Assembly: GCF_012910705.2 (NCBI RefSeq)
Contig: NZ_WTVG02000039.1
Span: forward strand, 62,001 to 126,000
Direction of reading: 5' to 3'
DNA: 64,000 bases
Origin: Aromatoleum anaerobium
Lineage (GTDB): Bacteria > Pseudomonadota > Gammaproteobacteria > Burkholderiales > Rhodocyclaceae
In this document: positions 37,139-50,655 of the stretch, piece by piece
How positions within the stretch are numbered: position 1 is the stretch's first letter
Layout of the letters: every line of letters begins with the position of its first letter
Program-made: the position numbers and the translations under genes
The notes under the pieces: generated by a model
The model's database searches: none
The model's input: the letters and a program-made list of their open reading frames with translations, nothing else
Told to the model about the DNA's origin: nothing

Positions 37139-37152
37139 GGGGGAGTTTTCCG

Positions 37153-38349
37153 TTATGGGAGAGATTGGCAGAAAGCGGCGATGCGCTCGGCCGCCTCGAT
37201 GCATTCGGCGGTCGTGGCGACGAGAGCGATGCGCACAAAGCCGGCGCCCGGATTGACGCCGTTCACCTCGCGGGCGAGGAAGCTGCCCGGCAGTACCGTG
37301 ACATTATATTCACCCTGCAGGCGGCGGGCGAACTCGGTGTCCGGGATCGGCGTCTGCGCCCACAGGTAGAAGCCGGCGTCGGGCCGCTCGACTTTCAGGT
37401 GGCGCGCGACGAGCGGTGTCACGCGATCGAATTTCTCGCGGTACAGCCGCCGGTTGTCGACGACGTGCGCTTCGTCGTTCCATGCAGTGACCGAAGCGGC
37501 CTGCACCGCGGGATTCATCGCGCAGCCGTGGTAAGTGCGGTAGCGCAGGAAAGCCTTGAGCACGGCGGCGTCGCCGGCGACGAATCCGGAGCGCATGCCC
37601 GGCACGTTCGAGCGCTTCGACAGGCTCGAGAACGTCACGAGATTGCGGAAATCGCCGCGACCGAGCTCGCGCGCGGCCTGCAGTGCGCCGACCGGGGGCG
37701 CGTTCTCGTCGAAATAGATCTCGGAATAGCATTCGTCCGCGGCGATCACGAAGCCGTAGCGGTCGGAAAGCTCGAACAGGCGCGCCCATTCCTGCAACGA
37801 CAGCACGCGTCCGGTCGGATTGCCCGGCGAGCAGACGAACGCCAGCTGGACGTCGCGCCACACCGCTTCCGGCAGCGAATCGAAGTCCGAGCCGAAACGG
37901 TTTTCGGGCAGGTTGTTGAGGAACACCGGTTCGGCGCCCGCCAGGAGCGCGGCGCCTTCATAGATCTGATAGAACGGATTCGGGCACAGCACCTTCGCGC
38001 CGGGACGGCTGCCGTCGACGACGCACTGCGCGAACGCGAACAGCGCCTCACGCGAACCATTGACCGGCAGCACCTGGGTCGCGGCGTCGACTGCGGGCAG
38101 CCCGTAGCGCCGCTCGAGCCAGCCTGCGATCGCGCCGCGCAGCGCGTCGCTGCCCTGGGTCGTCGGATAACTGGCAAGACCGTCCAGATTGTCGATCAGT
38201 GCCTGCGTGATGAAGGCCGGCGTCGCGTGCCGGGGCTCGCCGATCGACAGCCGGATCGTCTCCAGGCCGGCGGGCGGGGTGAGTCCTTCGAACAGCTTGC
38301 GCAATTTTTCGAAAGGGTAGGACTGCAGTCGGTCGAGGTTCGGATTCAC
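37153..38349 (-). CDS. dapC: succinyldiaminopimelate aminotransferase
   Basis: A 398-residue class I PLP aminotransferase. PLP lysine is in [28 protein letters not shown] and [11 protein letters not shown] are the cofactor-contact motifs. Position directly before dapD supports DapC. First gene of the minus-strand dap operon, divergent from smc with a 111-base gap. Confidence 0.93.
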   Translation of the reverse strand: MNPNLDRLQSYPFEKLRKLFEGLTPPAGLETIRLSIGEPRHATPAFITQALIDNLDGLASYPTTQGSDALRGAIAGWLERRYGLPAVDAATQVLPVNGSREALFAFAQCVVDGSRPGAKVLCPNPFYQIYEGAALLAGAEPVFLNNLPENRFGSDFDSLPEAVWRDVQLAFVCSPGNPTGRVLSLQEWARLFELSDRYGFVIAADECYSEIYFDENAPPVGALQAARELGRGDFRNLVTFSSLSKRSNVPGMRSGFVAGDAAVLKAFLRYRTYHGCAMNPAVQAASVTAWNDEAHVVDNRRLYREKFDRVTPLVARHLKVERPDAGFYLWAQTPIPDTEFARRLQGEYNVTVLPGSFLAREVNGVNPGAGFVRIALVATTAECIEAAERIAAFCQSLP

Positions 38350-38460
38350 GTCGATTGTGTCGGCATATTTCGGGGCGTCGGCCGCTGGGGCCGTGGAGCG
38401 GGGATGTTATCATGGCGCGCTTTCGACAGCCCTGAACCGACCGTTCACCCCCGTTCCGAC

Positions 38461-41400
38461 GTGCGTCTTTCCAAGCTCAAACTCGCCGGTTTCAAGACCT
38501 TCGTCGACCCGACCACCGTCCTCACTCCCGGCAACCTCGTGGGGGTCGTCGGGCCGAACGGCTGCGGCAAGTCGAACATCATCGACGCGGTGCGCTGGGT
38601 GCTCGGCGAAACGCGCGCGAGCGCGCTGCGCGGCGAGTCGATGCAGGACGTGATCTTCAACGGCTCGACGACGAGAAAGCCGGTGTCGCGGGCGAGCGTC
38701 GAACTGGTGTTCGACAACGCCGAAGGGCGCGCAGCGGGACAGTGGTCGCGCTATGCCGAAATCTCGGTCAAGCGCGTGCTCGACCGCAGCGGCGAATCGA
38801 CGTATTACCTCAACAACGTCCATGTCCGGCGCAAGGACGTCATCGACCTGTTCCTCGGTACCGGGCTCGGGCCGCGCGCCTACGCGATCATCGAGCAGGG
38901 CATGATTTCGCGGATCATCGAGGCACGGCCCGAGGAAATCCGCGGCTTTCTCGAAGAGGCCGCGGGCGTCACGAAATACCGCGAGCGGCGCCGCGAAACC
39001 GAAGGCCGGCTGTCCGACGCGCGCGACAATCTCGCCCGGCTTGACGACATCCGCATGGAGCTCGGCGAGCGCATCAGCCACCTCGACACGCAGGCCGCGA
39101 TCGCGGCCCGTTTTCGCGCGCTGAGCGCAGCGCATACCGAGCGGCAGCAGCTGTTGTGGCTGCTCAAGCGCAACGACGCACGCGCCGAACAGGCGCGGTT
39201 GCAGAGCGAACTCAATCAGCTGTCGGCGAAGATGGAAGCCGACAGCGCCCGCCTGCAGGAACTCGAAAGCGCGGTCGATTCCGGCCGCACAGCGCATTTT
39301 TCGGCATCCGAGGCGATGCACGCCGCCCAGAGCGACCTGTTCGCGATTTCCGCCGAAGTCAGCCGCCTCGAAGCCGAGCTTCGGCATCTCGAGGACGCGC
39401 GCAAGCGCCTCGAAGCCCGTCTCGCCCAGCTTGCGACCGACGAAGCGCACTGGTGCGCGCGCAGTGAAGCGCTCGGCAGCGACCGCGAGCGCTGGAGTGC
39501 CCTGCTGGACAACGCCGGGCTGCGCGCCGAGCAGGCCGAAGCACGCCATGCCGAAGTCGCCGAGCGCCTGCCGGAGGCCGAATCGGCGCGCCAGGCGGCA
39601 GACGCCACCGTCGCCGCCGCACGCCGCGAGCTCGGCCAGACCGAGCAGCAGCTGCGCGTCGGCGAGGCGAACCGGGCAAACGCGCTGCGCGCGCTCGACG
39701 CGCTCGCGCAGCGCCGGGCGCGCCTCCTGGGTGACAGCGGCGCCATCGAGGGGCCGGACGAGGCGGCGCTCGCGCAGCAGGAAGCCCGGCTCGACACCCT
39801 GCGCGACGAGCACGACGCCCGCCAGCAGGAACTCGCGGCAACGCAGGCGCGTCTGCCTCAGGCTCAGGCGGTGCTGAAGGCCGCGCTCGATGACGAACGC
39901 CAGATGCAGCGCCGGCTGACCGAACTGCGCGCGCGGCGCGATGCGCTCGTGCAGTTGCAGGCGAAAGTGCAGTCGCAGGGGCAGCTCGGCGACTGGTTGA
40001 AGCGCCACCAGCTCGCCGAGCTGGCGCCGCTGTGGCGGGAACTGCGCGTCGACGCCGGCTGGGAGACCGCCGTCGAGGCGGTGCTGCGCGAACGGCTCGC
40101 GGCGCTCACCGGCGCCGTCGACGACGCTGCCCGCGCGATGTTCGACGAGGTGCCGCCGGCGGCGTTCGCGGTCGCGTTCGCCGGGGAGGACGCGCAGCTC
40201 CCGCCGGTCGAACCCCCCTCCGGCGCGACCGCGCTGATCGACCGGGTGCACCTGCCGGAAGCGGCGCTGCGTCCCGCGCTGGCCGACTGGCTGCACGGCT
40301 GTTTTGCCGTCGATGCGCTCGAACCGTGGCTCGGCCGGCGCGCCGAACTCGCCCCCGGCACCTGCGTCGTCGGTCCGCGCGGGCAGATCCTGACGCGCCA
40401 CGCGCTCGTCCATTACGCTCCGGACAGCCGCACCCACGGCGTCATGGAACGCCAGCGCGAAATCGACACGCTGGCCGATCGCCAGCGCGAGCTGGAAGCC
40501 GGGGCGCAGCAGGCGCACGACGCGCTGATGGAAGCCGAAGCGATCGCGGCGGACCTGCAGGAGCGCGGCAACGCGCTGCGGCGCGAGCTGCAATCGATGC
40601 AACAGCAGACCCACGCCGAACAGGTCGCGCTACTGAAGCTGACCCAGGCGCGCCAGCGCGCCGAAGAGCGCCGCGCCCAGCTCACGCGCGATCTCGACGA
40701 CCTGGTGCACCTCGAAGCCGCCGAGCGCCAACAGCTCGCGCGCGCCGAGACGGAACAGGCGCGTTCGGCCGAGCTGGCCGAACTGCAGCGCGAGCGGCTC
40801 GACGCCGCGATGGAAGTGCTCGCCGAGCGCGACAACCTGCTGCGCGAGACGCGCGCGCTCGAACAGGCGACGGCGCGGGATCTGCAGGAAGCGCGCTTCT
40901 CCGAGCGCGAATGCGCCGGCAAGCTCGACGACATCGCCCGCAACGCGGAGCTTGCGACCGAACAGATCGACCGCATCGCCGCCGAGCTCGACGCCCGCCG
41001 GCGTGAACTCGACGCGACCGACTGCAGCCGCAGCCGCGAGGCGCTGCAGGAAGCGCTGACGCTGCGCCAGAGCCGCGAGACGGCGCTCGCGGCGCGACGC
41101 GACGCGCTCGAACAGACCGCGTCCCTGCTCAAGCAGACCGAGGAGCTGCGCCTGCGCACCGAGCAGGAGGCGGCCCCGGCGCGCAGCCGCGTTGCCGAAT
41201 TGCGGCTGGGCGTCCAGGCGGCGGAGCTTGCCGCCGCGCAGTTCGACGAGCGCCTCGCCGAAGCGCAGGCCGACGAAGCGGCGCTGCAGCCGCTGCTGAC
41301 GGGCGACCTGCGCGAGACCGCGCTGGTGCGCGAAGTGGCGCGGCTCGCGCGCGAGATCGCCGAACTCGGACAGGTCAACCTCGCGGCCCTCGACGAACTG

Positions 41401-41988
41401 CGCAGCGCGCAGGAGCGCAAAGGTTATCTCGACGCGCAGAACGAGGACCTGAGCCAGGCGATCGCCACGCTCGAGGACGCAATCCGCCGCATCGACCGCG
41501 AAACCCGCGAACAGCTGCAGGACACCTACAATACCGTCACGCAGCATTTCGGCACGCTGTTCCCGCAGCTGTTCGGCGGCGGCCAGGCCCGGCTGGTGCT
41601 GACCGGCGACGAGATTCTCGACGCCGGCATCCAGATCGTCGCCCAGCCGCCGGGCAAGAAAAACACCTCGATACATCTGCTTTCGGGCGGCGAGAAGGCG
41701 CTGACGGCCATTGCGTTGGTATTCTCGATGTTTCAGCTCAATCCCGCGCCGTTTTGTATGCTTGACGAGGTCGACGCGCCGCTGGACGATACCAACACCG
41801 AACGTTATTGCCAGATGGTGAAACGAATGTCATCGCAGACTCAGTTCGTTTTCATCAGCCACAGCAAGATCACGATGGAAATCGCCCAGCAGCTGGTCGG
41901 CGTGACGATGCAGGAACAGGGCGTTTCGCGGGTCGTGGAAGTGGATATCGAAGAGGCGCTGCGCCTGGCCGAGCCGGCGGCAGCCTGA
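38461..41988 (+). CDS. smc: chromosome segregation SMC protein
   Basis: A 1175-residue ATPase that compacts chromosomes. Walker A is GVVGPNGCGKSNIIDAVRWV near the N-terminus. Two long coiled coils rich in Glu, Arg and Ala flank a hinge (DWLKRHQLAELAPLW through GTCVVGPRGQILT). The signature is HLLSGGEKALTAIALVFSMF and Walker B is CMLDEVDAPLDD. The GTG at 38461 is chosen because homologs begin (M/V)RLSKLKLAGFKTF; no clear ribosome site is seen. An ATG 57 bases upstream is an alternative. Followed by zipA and ligA, a common betaproteobacterial order. Confidence 0.95.
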   Translation: MRLSKLKLAGFKTFVDPTTVLTPGNLVGVVGPNGCGKSNIIDAVRWVLGETRASALRGESMQDVIFNGSTTRKPVSRASVELVFDNAEGRAAGQWSRYAEISVKRVLDRSGESTYYLNNVHVRRKDVIDLFLGTGLGPRAYAIIEQGMISRIIEARPEEIRGFLEEAAGVTKYRERRRETEGRLSDARDNLARLDDIRMELGERISHLDTQAAIAARFRALSAAHTERQQLLWLLKRNDARAEQARLQSELNQLSAKMEADSARLQELESAVDSGRTAHFSASEAMHAAQSDLFAISAEVSRLEAELRHLEDARKRLEARLAQLATDEAHWCARSEALGSDRERWSALLDNAGLRAEQAEARHAEVAERLPEAESARQAADATVAAARRELGQTEQQLRVGEANRANALRALDALAQRRARLLGDSGAIEGPDEAALAQQEARLDTLRDEHDARQQELAATQARLPQAQAVLKAALDDERQMQRRLTELRARRDALVQLQAKVQSQGQLGDWLKRHQLAELAPLWRELRVDAGWETAVEAVLRERLAALTGAVDDAARAMFDEVPPAAFAVAFAGEDAQLPPVEPPSGATALIDRVHLPEAALRPALADWLHGCFAVDALEPWLGRRAELAPGTCVVGPRGQILTRHALVHYAPDSRTHGVMERQREIDTLADRQRELEAGAQQAHDALMEAEAIAADLQERGNALRRELQSMQQQTHAEQVALLKLTQARQRAEERRAQLTRDLDDLVHLEAAERQQLARAETEQARSAELAELQRERLDAAMEVLAERDNLLRETRALEQATARDLQEARFSERECAGKLDDIARNAELATEQIDRIAAELDARRRELDATDCSRSREALQEALTLRQSRETALAARRDALEQTASLLKQTEELRLRTEQEAAPARSRVAELRLGVQAAELAAAQFDERLAEAQADEAALQPLLTGDLRETALVREVARLAREIAELGQVNLAALDELRSAQERKGYLDAQNEDLSQAIATLEDAIRRIDRETREQLQDTYNTVTQHFGTLFPQLFGGGQARLVLTGDEILDAGIQIVAQPPGKKNTSIHLLSGGEKALTAIALVFSMFQLNPAPFCMLDEVDAPLDDTNTERYCQMVKRMSSQTQFVFISHSKITMEIAQQLVGVTMQEQGVSRVVEVDIEEALRLAEPAAA

Positions 41989-42108
41989 CGCACCGACGGG
42001 CGTCGGCTTGCCCGCACGACCGGGCGGTGGCGCCGATTTTTTTTGTTTACAGGACAACTGGTGACGATTCTCGCCAGCGGCGGTGAAGCGTTCACAACGG
42101 GAATGAAG

Positions 42109-45236
<3,128 letters not shown>

Positions 45237-45280
45237 CGGGCGGCGGCCCGTCCAGAACATTCAAGAAGGAGAGTCACGAC

Positions 45281-46153
45281 ATGAAGAAAGTCACGAAAGC
45301 GGTATTTCCGGTGGCCGGCATGGGCACGCGCTTTTTGCCGGCCACCAAGGCGAGCCCGAAGGAGATGCTGCCGATCGTCGACAAGCCGCTGATCCAGTAC
45401 GCGGTCGAGGAAGCCGTCGCGGCCGGGATCACCGACATGATCTTCATCACCGGGCGCACCAAGCGCTCGATCGAGGATCACTTCGACAAGGCCTACGAGC
45501 TTGAAACCGAGCTCGAAGCCCGCGGCAAGAAGGAATTGCTCGCGCTGGTGAAGCGCACCGTGCCGAAGGGCGTGAACTGCATCTACATCCGCCAGTCGGA
45601 AGCGCTCGGCCTCGGCCATGCGGTGCTGTGCGCGGCACCGGTCATCGGCGATGAAGCGTTCGCGGTGATCCTCGCCGACGACCTGCTCGACAACCCGGGC
45701 TCGGCCTCGATCATGGAGCAGATGGTCGGCGTCTATAATTACAACCGCTGTTCCGTGCTCGGCACGATGAACGTGCCGCGCGAAGAGACGCGCCAGTACG
45801 GCATCGTCAGCACCGAGGGGCAGCAGGGCGACGTGCAGCGGGTGACCGGAATCATCGAGAAACCGAAACCTGAAGAGGCGCCGACGACGCAGGCGGTCGT
45901 CGGCCGCTACATCCTGACGCCGCGCATCTTCGACCACATCCGCGCACTGCAGCCGGGCGCGGGCGGCGAGTACCAGCTGACCGACGCAATCGCCGCATTG
46001 CTGAAGGACGAGGCGGTGCTGTCGTACCAGTTCAAGGGCGTGCGCTACGACTGCGGCTCGAAGCTCGGCTACCTGAAGGCGACGGTCGAACTCGGCCTGC
46101 GCCATCCGGAGATCGGCGAGGAGTTCGCAGCGTATCTGGCCAGCCGAAGCTGA
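45281..46153 (+). CDS. galU: UTP-glucose-1-phosphate uridylyltransferase
   Basis: A 290-residue enzyme that makes UDP-glucose. Conserved: [48 protein letters not shown] and the metal-binding DD in [12 protein letters not shown]. It lies 44 bases after ligA. Its product is the glucose donor that the neighbouring exopolysaccharide genes would need. Confidence 0.95.
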   Translation: MKKVTKAVFPVAGMGTRFLPATKASPKEMLPIVDKPLIQYAVEEAVAAGITDMIFITGRTKRSIEDHFDKAYELETELEARGKKELLALVKRTVPKGVNCIYIRQSEALGLGHAVLCAAPVIGDEAFAVILADDLLDNPGSASIMEQMVGVYNYNRCSVLGTMNVPREETRQYGIVSTEGQQGDVQRVTGIIEKPKPEEAPTTQAVVGRYILTPRIFDHIRALQPGAGGEYQLTDAIAALLKDEAVLSYQFKGVRYDCGSKLGYLKATVELGLRHPEIGEEFAAYLASRS

Positions 46154-46168
46154 AACCGCGCGCGGCGA

Positions 46169-46189
46169 CCGGCGCCCGGACGGCGCCGG
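46169..46189. terminator. hairpin between galU and the exopolysaccharide operon
   Basis: CCGGCGCC (46169-46176) and GGCGCCGG (46182-46189), a perfect 8-bp stem 16 bases after galU, followed by GATTTT. It probably ends galU transcription. Confidence 0.55.
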
Positions 46190-46287
46190 CGGTTGCGATT
46201 TTCACCCCGCGCGGAGTGGCCGGCAAAGCAGCTTTCGCGCGCTCCGCGCTGACGGCGCCGTGCCCGGTGGCGAACGATGAGCCCGGC

Positions 46288-47322
46288 TCATGGCGCGTCC
46301 AGGGGGTTTGGAGGCCGCGAGGCCGAGAACGCGCCCGCCCTGAAATCCTCGCGAAACGATTCGATTCGCCTCATGAGCTCGGCTTGTCTGTCACGCAAGA
46401 CACCGTCAGCGCTGAGCCGTGGCGGGAGCTTGCCGAGCTGGGTCAGCATCCGCGCTCCCCGATCCGCGAGCATGGAATGACCGGCGCGGTCCAGCAGGCG
46501 GCAAACACCTGCCTTGACGCGCGCTCCAGCTCCGGGCCGGACGACTGCCGCCGGCCGTGAGGAACGTTCCACGAAGCTGCTGACCACTGCGTCGACGCCC
46601 GACGTGTACTCCTGCGCACTCATCTCGGCCCGGACCGAAGATACCTCTCGACGGCCGTCGCGGACCATCGGGATCACGCTCAGCGGTCCCACCTCGTACG
46701 GCCGATATTCCATGTCCAGCGCCAACGCCCAGTCGTGCCACTTCAAAGGCGTGTCACGGCCGCTGACGACGGCGATCCACGGAACGCGAAACGCATCGGC
46801 CACGATCGCCCCGTGCATGGACTCGGCGATCACCAGCTGCGCCGAGGCGATCTGCCTAATCACGCGCTTGGCTTCATGCCGTGGATCGATGAAATCGAAA
46901 CCGGCGCGAGCGCAGGCAATTTGCCAGATGCCTTCTTCGGCCGTCGTCCAATGTGGCACGAAGGCGACGCCGCACCGCGAGGCCGGCGCGAACTCCGGCA
47001 GCAGCGGCAGAAGAATCGCCGGATCGGCCACCGCGAGCTTCGGATCTGCGTTGATCGCCCGCGCTGTGAGCGGGCCGCGCACGGCATAGATGCGCCAGCT
47101 GTCGTCGCCGAGATCGGCGGGCAAGCGCCCGTAACCGGTACCGCTGCCCATCACGATACGGTGACGCGCCTTGGGAATATCGGCGGACAGGATCGTACCG
47201 ATGCCGATGAAGAGCGCATCGTCATTTCTGTCGAACAGGTCGGGCAGGAAATGCTCCCAGAGGAAAAGGTTCATGTCGTCGCCGAAATTGCCGTGGCTCG
47301 ACGCCCAGTGGAACAGTTTCAT
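46288..47322 (-). CDS. polysaccharide pyruvyl transferase (GumL/ExoV-like)
   Basis: A 344-residue protein of the PS_pyruv_trans family, which adds ketal pyruvate to sugars of exopolysaccharides. Start MKLFHWASSHGNFGDDMNLF resembles ExoV. Other conserved parts: IGIGTILS, IVMGSGTGYG, YAVRGPLTARAI, VAFVPHW and VIAESMHGAIVADAFRVPWI. The long C-terminal tail (from about residue 245) is not part of the usual domain. Its ATG overlaps the flippase stop (ATGA). Last gene of the operon. Confidence 0.8.
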   Translation of the reverse strand: MKLFHWASSHGNFGDDMNLFLWEHFLPDLFDRNDDALFIGIGTILSADIPKARHRIVMGSGTGYGRLPADLGDDSWRIYAVRGPLTARAINADPKLAVADPAILLPLLPEFAPASRCGVAFVPHWTTAEEGIWQIACARAGFDFIDPRHEAKRVIRQIASAQLVIAESMHGAIVADAFRVPWIAVVSGRDTPLKWHDWALALDMEYRPYEVGPLSVIPMVRDGRREVSSVRAEMSAQEYTSGVDAVVSSFVERSSRPAAVVRPGAGARVKAGVCRLLDRAGHSMLADRGARMLTQLGKLPPRLSADGVLRDRQAELMRRIESFREDFRAGAFSASRPPNPLDAP

Positions 47323-48779
47323 TTCGGCACGCTTGCTTGGCCCAGCTTGTGGCTGAACAAGGACCACAGATTCATCAGCAATTCTCGCTGCAACTGGAAC
47401 AGGGCCGCGCCGTAGATCACCACGGCGGCAATGCCGCTGACGATGAGGGTCAGCAGTACCGGGTGGAACTGCGGCGCGAAATGTTTGGCCGCCACGATGA
47501 CCAGCATCGTCAGGGTCGCTGCGATGACGGGCGCCGCCAGTGCGCGCCCGATATCCCGCCCGCGGACCTCGGCGCTGCGCTTGAGGAAGACGAACCCCAG
47601 CGGCGTCGTGATCAGCGCGCGAAGCACGAAGGCGACGGCAATGCCGGTCATGCCCCAATGCACGGCGACGACGGCGAACAGCACGCTGAGTGCGGATTGC
47701 ACCGCCGAGAGCGTCAAGACCCGGTCCGGCCGTCCCACGGCGTTGAGCAGCACGGCGATCAGGTAATTCGGCGTCGCGGGGAACACCACGAAGCAAATGA
47801 TCGACAGCACTTCGCCCGCACCGGCCCAGCGGGCGCCATAAGCGAACGTACCCACCTCCGGTCCCATGACCGCCATCCATCCGAACACCAGGAATGTCAC
47901 CACGGCGCAGTGCTGACATACCTTGATGAAAGCTTCGCCGAGGCGTTTGCGGTCGGCCTGAATCCGCGCGAATAACGGCTGCGCCACCTGCGCGAACGGG
48001 CGGATCGTCAGCTGGATGCACAGGTCCAGCCCGGTCCATGCGAGACGGAACACACCGGCCGCCTCGGTGCTGACGAAAAACCCGATGGCCAGGCCATAGA
48101 CGGTGTTGTTCAGCGACGAGAACAGTTGCGCGATCGTGTATTTGCAGCCGCCGGCGACCACGGTGCGCAAGTTCGCCCTGACACCGGCGAAGCGCGGCCA
48201 CCAGCGATAGGAGAGGCACAACACCACGCTCGACACCAAGGCGTTCACCAGTTGCTGGATCACGAGGCTGTAGACGCCCCATCCCGAATAGGCGAGGGCG
48301 ATCGCGATCACGCCGGCGACGAACACGGCGCTCACCGTTCTCAGGGCCAGGAATTTGAACCCGAACTGCTTCGCCAGCGAGGCCTCGTGCACGCAGCTGA
48401 GCGAGCGCAGCAGGAACACGGGGCTCAAGGCGCGGAGCACGGGGGCCAGCTGCGCATCGGAGAATGCCAGCGCGATCGGCCCGGCGAGCGCGAACAGCAG
48501 GATCGAAGCCGACAGCCCAAACCCGACCGAAGTCAGCCAGGCGGCGCCTTTGACCGGCTCGTCGGCTTCTTCGCGAAAGATCAGGTAATCGTAGAGGCCG
48601 AAGCGGCTGACCGGTTGCAGCAGCTGGATGATCATCAATGCCGTCGCCGCCGTGCCGAATTCCTGCGGCGTGAGCAGCCGCACGAGGACCAGCAATACCA
48701 GGAACGAGAACGCCCGCTGGCCGATATCTGCGGCCGAACTCCAGGCGATGCTCGAAAAGAAGATCCGGGCCGTGGTCAT
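47319..48779 (-). CDS. polysaccharide flippase (Wzx/GumJ-like)
   Basis: A 486-residue integral membrane protein with about 12-14 hydrophobic helices, of the polysaccharide transport (PST/MOP) family. N-terminal IAWSSAADIGQRAFSFLVLL and VRLLTPQEFGTAATALMII are typical. It would flip lipid-linked repeat units across the inner membrane. It overlaps the upstream glycosyltransferase and downstream pyruvyl transferase by four bases each (ATGA). Confidence 0.85.
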   Translation of the reverse strand: MTTARIFFSSIAWSSAADIGQRAFSFLVLLVLVRLLTPQEFGTAATALMIIQLLQPVSRFGLYDYLIFREEADEPVKGAAWLTSVGFGLSASILLFALAGPIALAFSDAQLAPVLRALSPVFLLRSLSCVHEASLAKQFGFKFLALRTVSAVFVAGVIAIALAYSGWGVYSLVIQQLVNALVSSVVLCLSYRWWPRFAGVRANLRTVVAGGCKYTIAQLFSSLNNTVYGLAIGFFVSTEAAGVFRLAWTGLDLCIQLTIRPFAQVAQPLFARIQADRKRLGEAFIKVCQHCAVVTFLVFGWMAVMGPEVGTFAYGARWAGAGEVLSIICFVVFPATPNYLIAVLLNAVGRPDRVLTLSAVQSALSVLFAVVAVHWGMTGIAVAFVLRALITTPLGFVFLKRSAEVRGRDIGRALAAPVIAATLTMLVIVAAKHFAPQFHPVLLTLIVSGIAAVVIYGAALFQLQRELLMNLWSLFSHKLGQASVPK

Positions 48780-49786
48780 GTCGAGTCCAGCAATCTGACT
48801 GCGACGGCCGCGATGAGCGTGCTCTGCATGCTCGAAGCGAACGGAGTCCGGTGCAACCGGCGCGCCAGCTTGCGTACGAGCACGGCGCCGATCCGCCAGT
48901 CCATGACGCAAGCGCGCAGCAGCCCGGGAACGTCACGGCTCTGCAGCAAGCCCCGCAAAATCGTGCCGCTCTTGTGCCAGCGGATCGCATCGGCTCGGTC
49001 CCGCAACAAATTCTCGCGTACCGCGTTCCCGCGAACAGCCGGATGCGAAAGCAGCGCCAGCGTCGCGTTGCGCATGCCATCGTAGTTGGCAATGGTGCGG
49101 GAGAACTCCGACGGCTTGGCGCTGACCGTTCCGACCCGCTGCGTGAACAGATAATACGGTTTACCGACCAGCACGAATCTGCCGCCTGCAAGCAACAGCC
49201 GCGCGTACAGATCGAAATCCTCGCCATGCCGCAGATCGTCCACATAGCGCAGCGCGTGCTCGCGCAGGAAGTCCCGCCGCATCAACCCTTTCAACTGCCC
49301 GAGGTCGAAGGGCGAACGGCCGGTGATGCAGTTGCGCAGGAAGTCTTCGACACTGACCGTCTCGACCGCGTCTTCGCTCCGGTCCTCCAACCCCACGCCG
49401 GTGCGCAATCCGGCGGCCGCATCGTAGAGAACGAGATTGTCCGCAACCAAGGCGGCTTGCCGGGCCTCGCCGACGGCGCACAGAGCTGCGAGCCGGCCCG
49501 GCTCATAGGCATCGTCCGCATCGAGTATCGCAACCCACTCGGAGCGGGCAGCCGCAATGCCGCGATTGCGGGCGACGGACGGCCCGGCGTTCACCGGGTT
49601 TTGCAGCAAGCGTATCCGCGAATCCTCGGCGGCACGCCGCCGCACGAGATCGGCCGTCGTATCGCTCGAAGCGTCGTCGACCACGATGATCTCGAAGTCC
49701 GCCATCGTCTGCGCGAGCACCGAATCGATTGCGCGGTTCAGACATCCGGCGACATTGAACGCCGGAATGATGACTGACACCAACAT
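48776..49786 (-). CDS. family 2 glycosyltransferase
   Basis: A 336-residue inverting GT-A enzyme. SVIIPAFNVAGCLNRAIDSV, the first Asp motif VVDDASSDTTADLV and the DxD-type AILDADDAYEPGR are clear. A C-terminal basic amphipathic part (VLVRKLARRLHRTPF) may touch the membrane. It has no counterpart in the basic xanthan set, so it may add an extra side-chain sugar. Sugar specificity unknown. Confidence 0.82.
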   Translation of the reverse strand: MLVSVIIPAFNVAGCLNRAIDSVLAQTMADFEIIVVDDASSDTTADLVRRRAAEDSRIRLLQNPVNAGPSVARNRGIAAARSEWVAILDADDAYEPGRLAALCAVGEARQAALVADNLVLYDAAAGLRTGVGLEDRSEDAVETVSVEDFLRNCITGRSPFDLGQLKGLMRRDFLREHALRYVDDLRHGEDFDLYARLLLAGGRFVLVGKPYYLFTQRVGTVSAKPSEFSRTIANYDGMRNATLALLSHPAVRGNAVRENLLRDRADAIRWHKSGTILRGLLQSRDVPGLLRACVMDWRIGAVLVRKLARRLHRTPFASSMQSTLIAAVAVRLLDST

Positions 49787-49866
49787 GCATGCTCCATCTG
49801 TCGAAGTGAGCGTGGGCTTGCGACCGTTTCATCTGCTGATCGGGACCCGAGCGATGCACTCTTGGG

Positions 49867-50655
49867 TTAAATGCCCCGCCCGGTCTGACCGGACTTGAAG
49901 TTCTCCGACGCGCGAGCCGTTTCCTTGTCGGCAGCGAGGCACAACACGAGGAAGCGCGCGATGTCGATGGTGTAGCGCCGCGCCAGCCGGCGCGGCTCCC
50001 GGCCGAGGCGATACAGCCATTCGAGCCGCAGGCGCCGGACGATGTCGGGCGCGCGTGCCTTGTCGCCGGCGAGGAAATCGAACAGCGCACCGACCCCGAT
50101 CAGCAGGCGCGCATCGAGACGTGCGCGATGCCGCAGGATCCATTCCTCCTGCAGCGGATTGCCGAAGGCGACGAGGACGACCTCGACGCCCGACTCGTTG
50201 ATCCACCGGATCAGGTGTTCCGGGTCGGCCGTTCCCGCGTAGCCGTCGCACACCCCGCGCACCGTGACTCCGTGTTCGCTGCGCAACCGGTCCGCGGCCC
50301 GCGGCGCCACACCCGGACGGGCGCCGAGAAGAAACACCGCACGCTTCGCCCGCTCCAGCAGCGGCGGGATGAAATCGGTGCCGTTGAGGTTCTCGACGAA
50401 GCGGCGGCGGTGGATCATCCGAGCGGCGATGTCGAGACCGACGCCGTCGTTCGCGATCAGGATGTCCGCCGCGTGCATGCGCCCGCGCAACTCCGCGCAC
50501 TGGACAATGAAGTTGGTGTTGGCGAAGAACAGTGCCGTCTGCTCGCCGCCTTCCAGCACCGCCAGCATGCGTTCCGTCAACGCCGATGCACTGCTGTGCA
50601 GGACCGGGAAGCCGGCAATCGACAGGGTCTCGATGGGTTGTGTCGGGGAGTTCAT
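49867..50655 (-). CDS. WecG/TagA/CpsF family glycosyltransferase (GumM-like)
   Basis: A 262-residue GT26 enzyme. The family marks are ANTNFIVQCAEL, ILIANDGVGLDIAARM, RVFLLGARPG-like AVFLLGARPGVAPRAADRL and VVLVAFGNPLQEEWILRHRA. GumM, the glucosyltransferase that adds the second glucose in xanthan, belongs to this family, and the neighbouring GumK and GumH homologs support that role. The start overlaps the stop of the GumK-like gene (ATGA). Downstream 80 bases are non-coding. Confidence 0.8.
   Translation of the reverse strand: MNSPTQPIETLSIAGFPVLHSSASALTERMLAVLEGGEQTALFFANTNFIVQCAELRGRMHAADILIANDGVGLDIAARMIHRRRFVENLNGTDFIPPLLERAKRAVFLLGARPGVAPRAADRLRSEHGVTVRGVCDGYAGTADPEHLIRWINESGVEVVLVAFGNPLQEEWILRHRARLDARLLIGVGALFDFLAGDKARAPDIVRRLRLEWLYRLGREPRRLARRYTIDIARFLVLCLAADKETARASENFKSGQTGRGI

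Noticed and set aside
38410-40614. A 734-codon open frame opposite smc
   Set aside because: Antisense shadow of the coiled-coil region; composition is repetitive and no domain or start signal supports it.
47323-49245. Upstream extension of the pyruvyl transferase frame to 985 codons
   Set aside because: The extension runs antisense-frame through the flippase and GT2 genes; the ATG at 47322 overlapping the flippase stop is the natural start.
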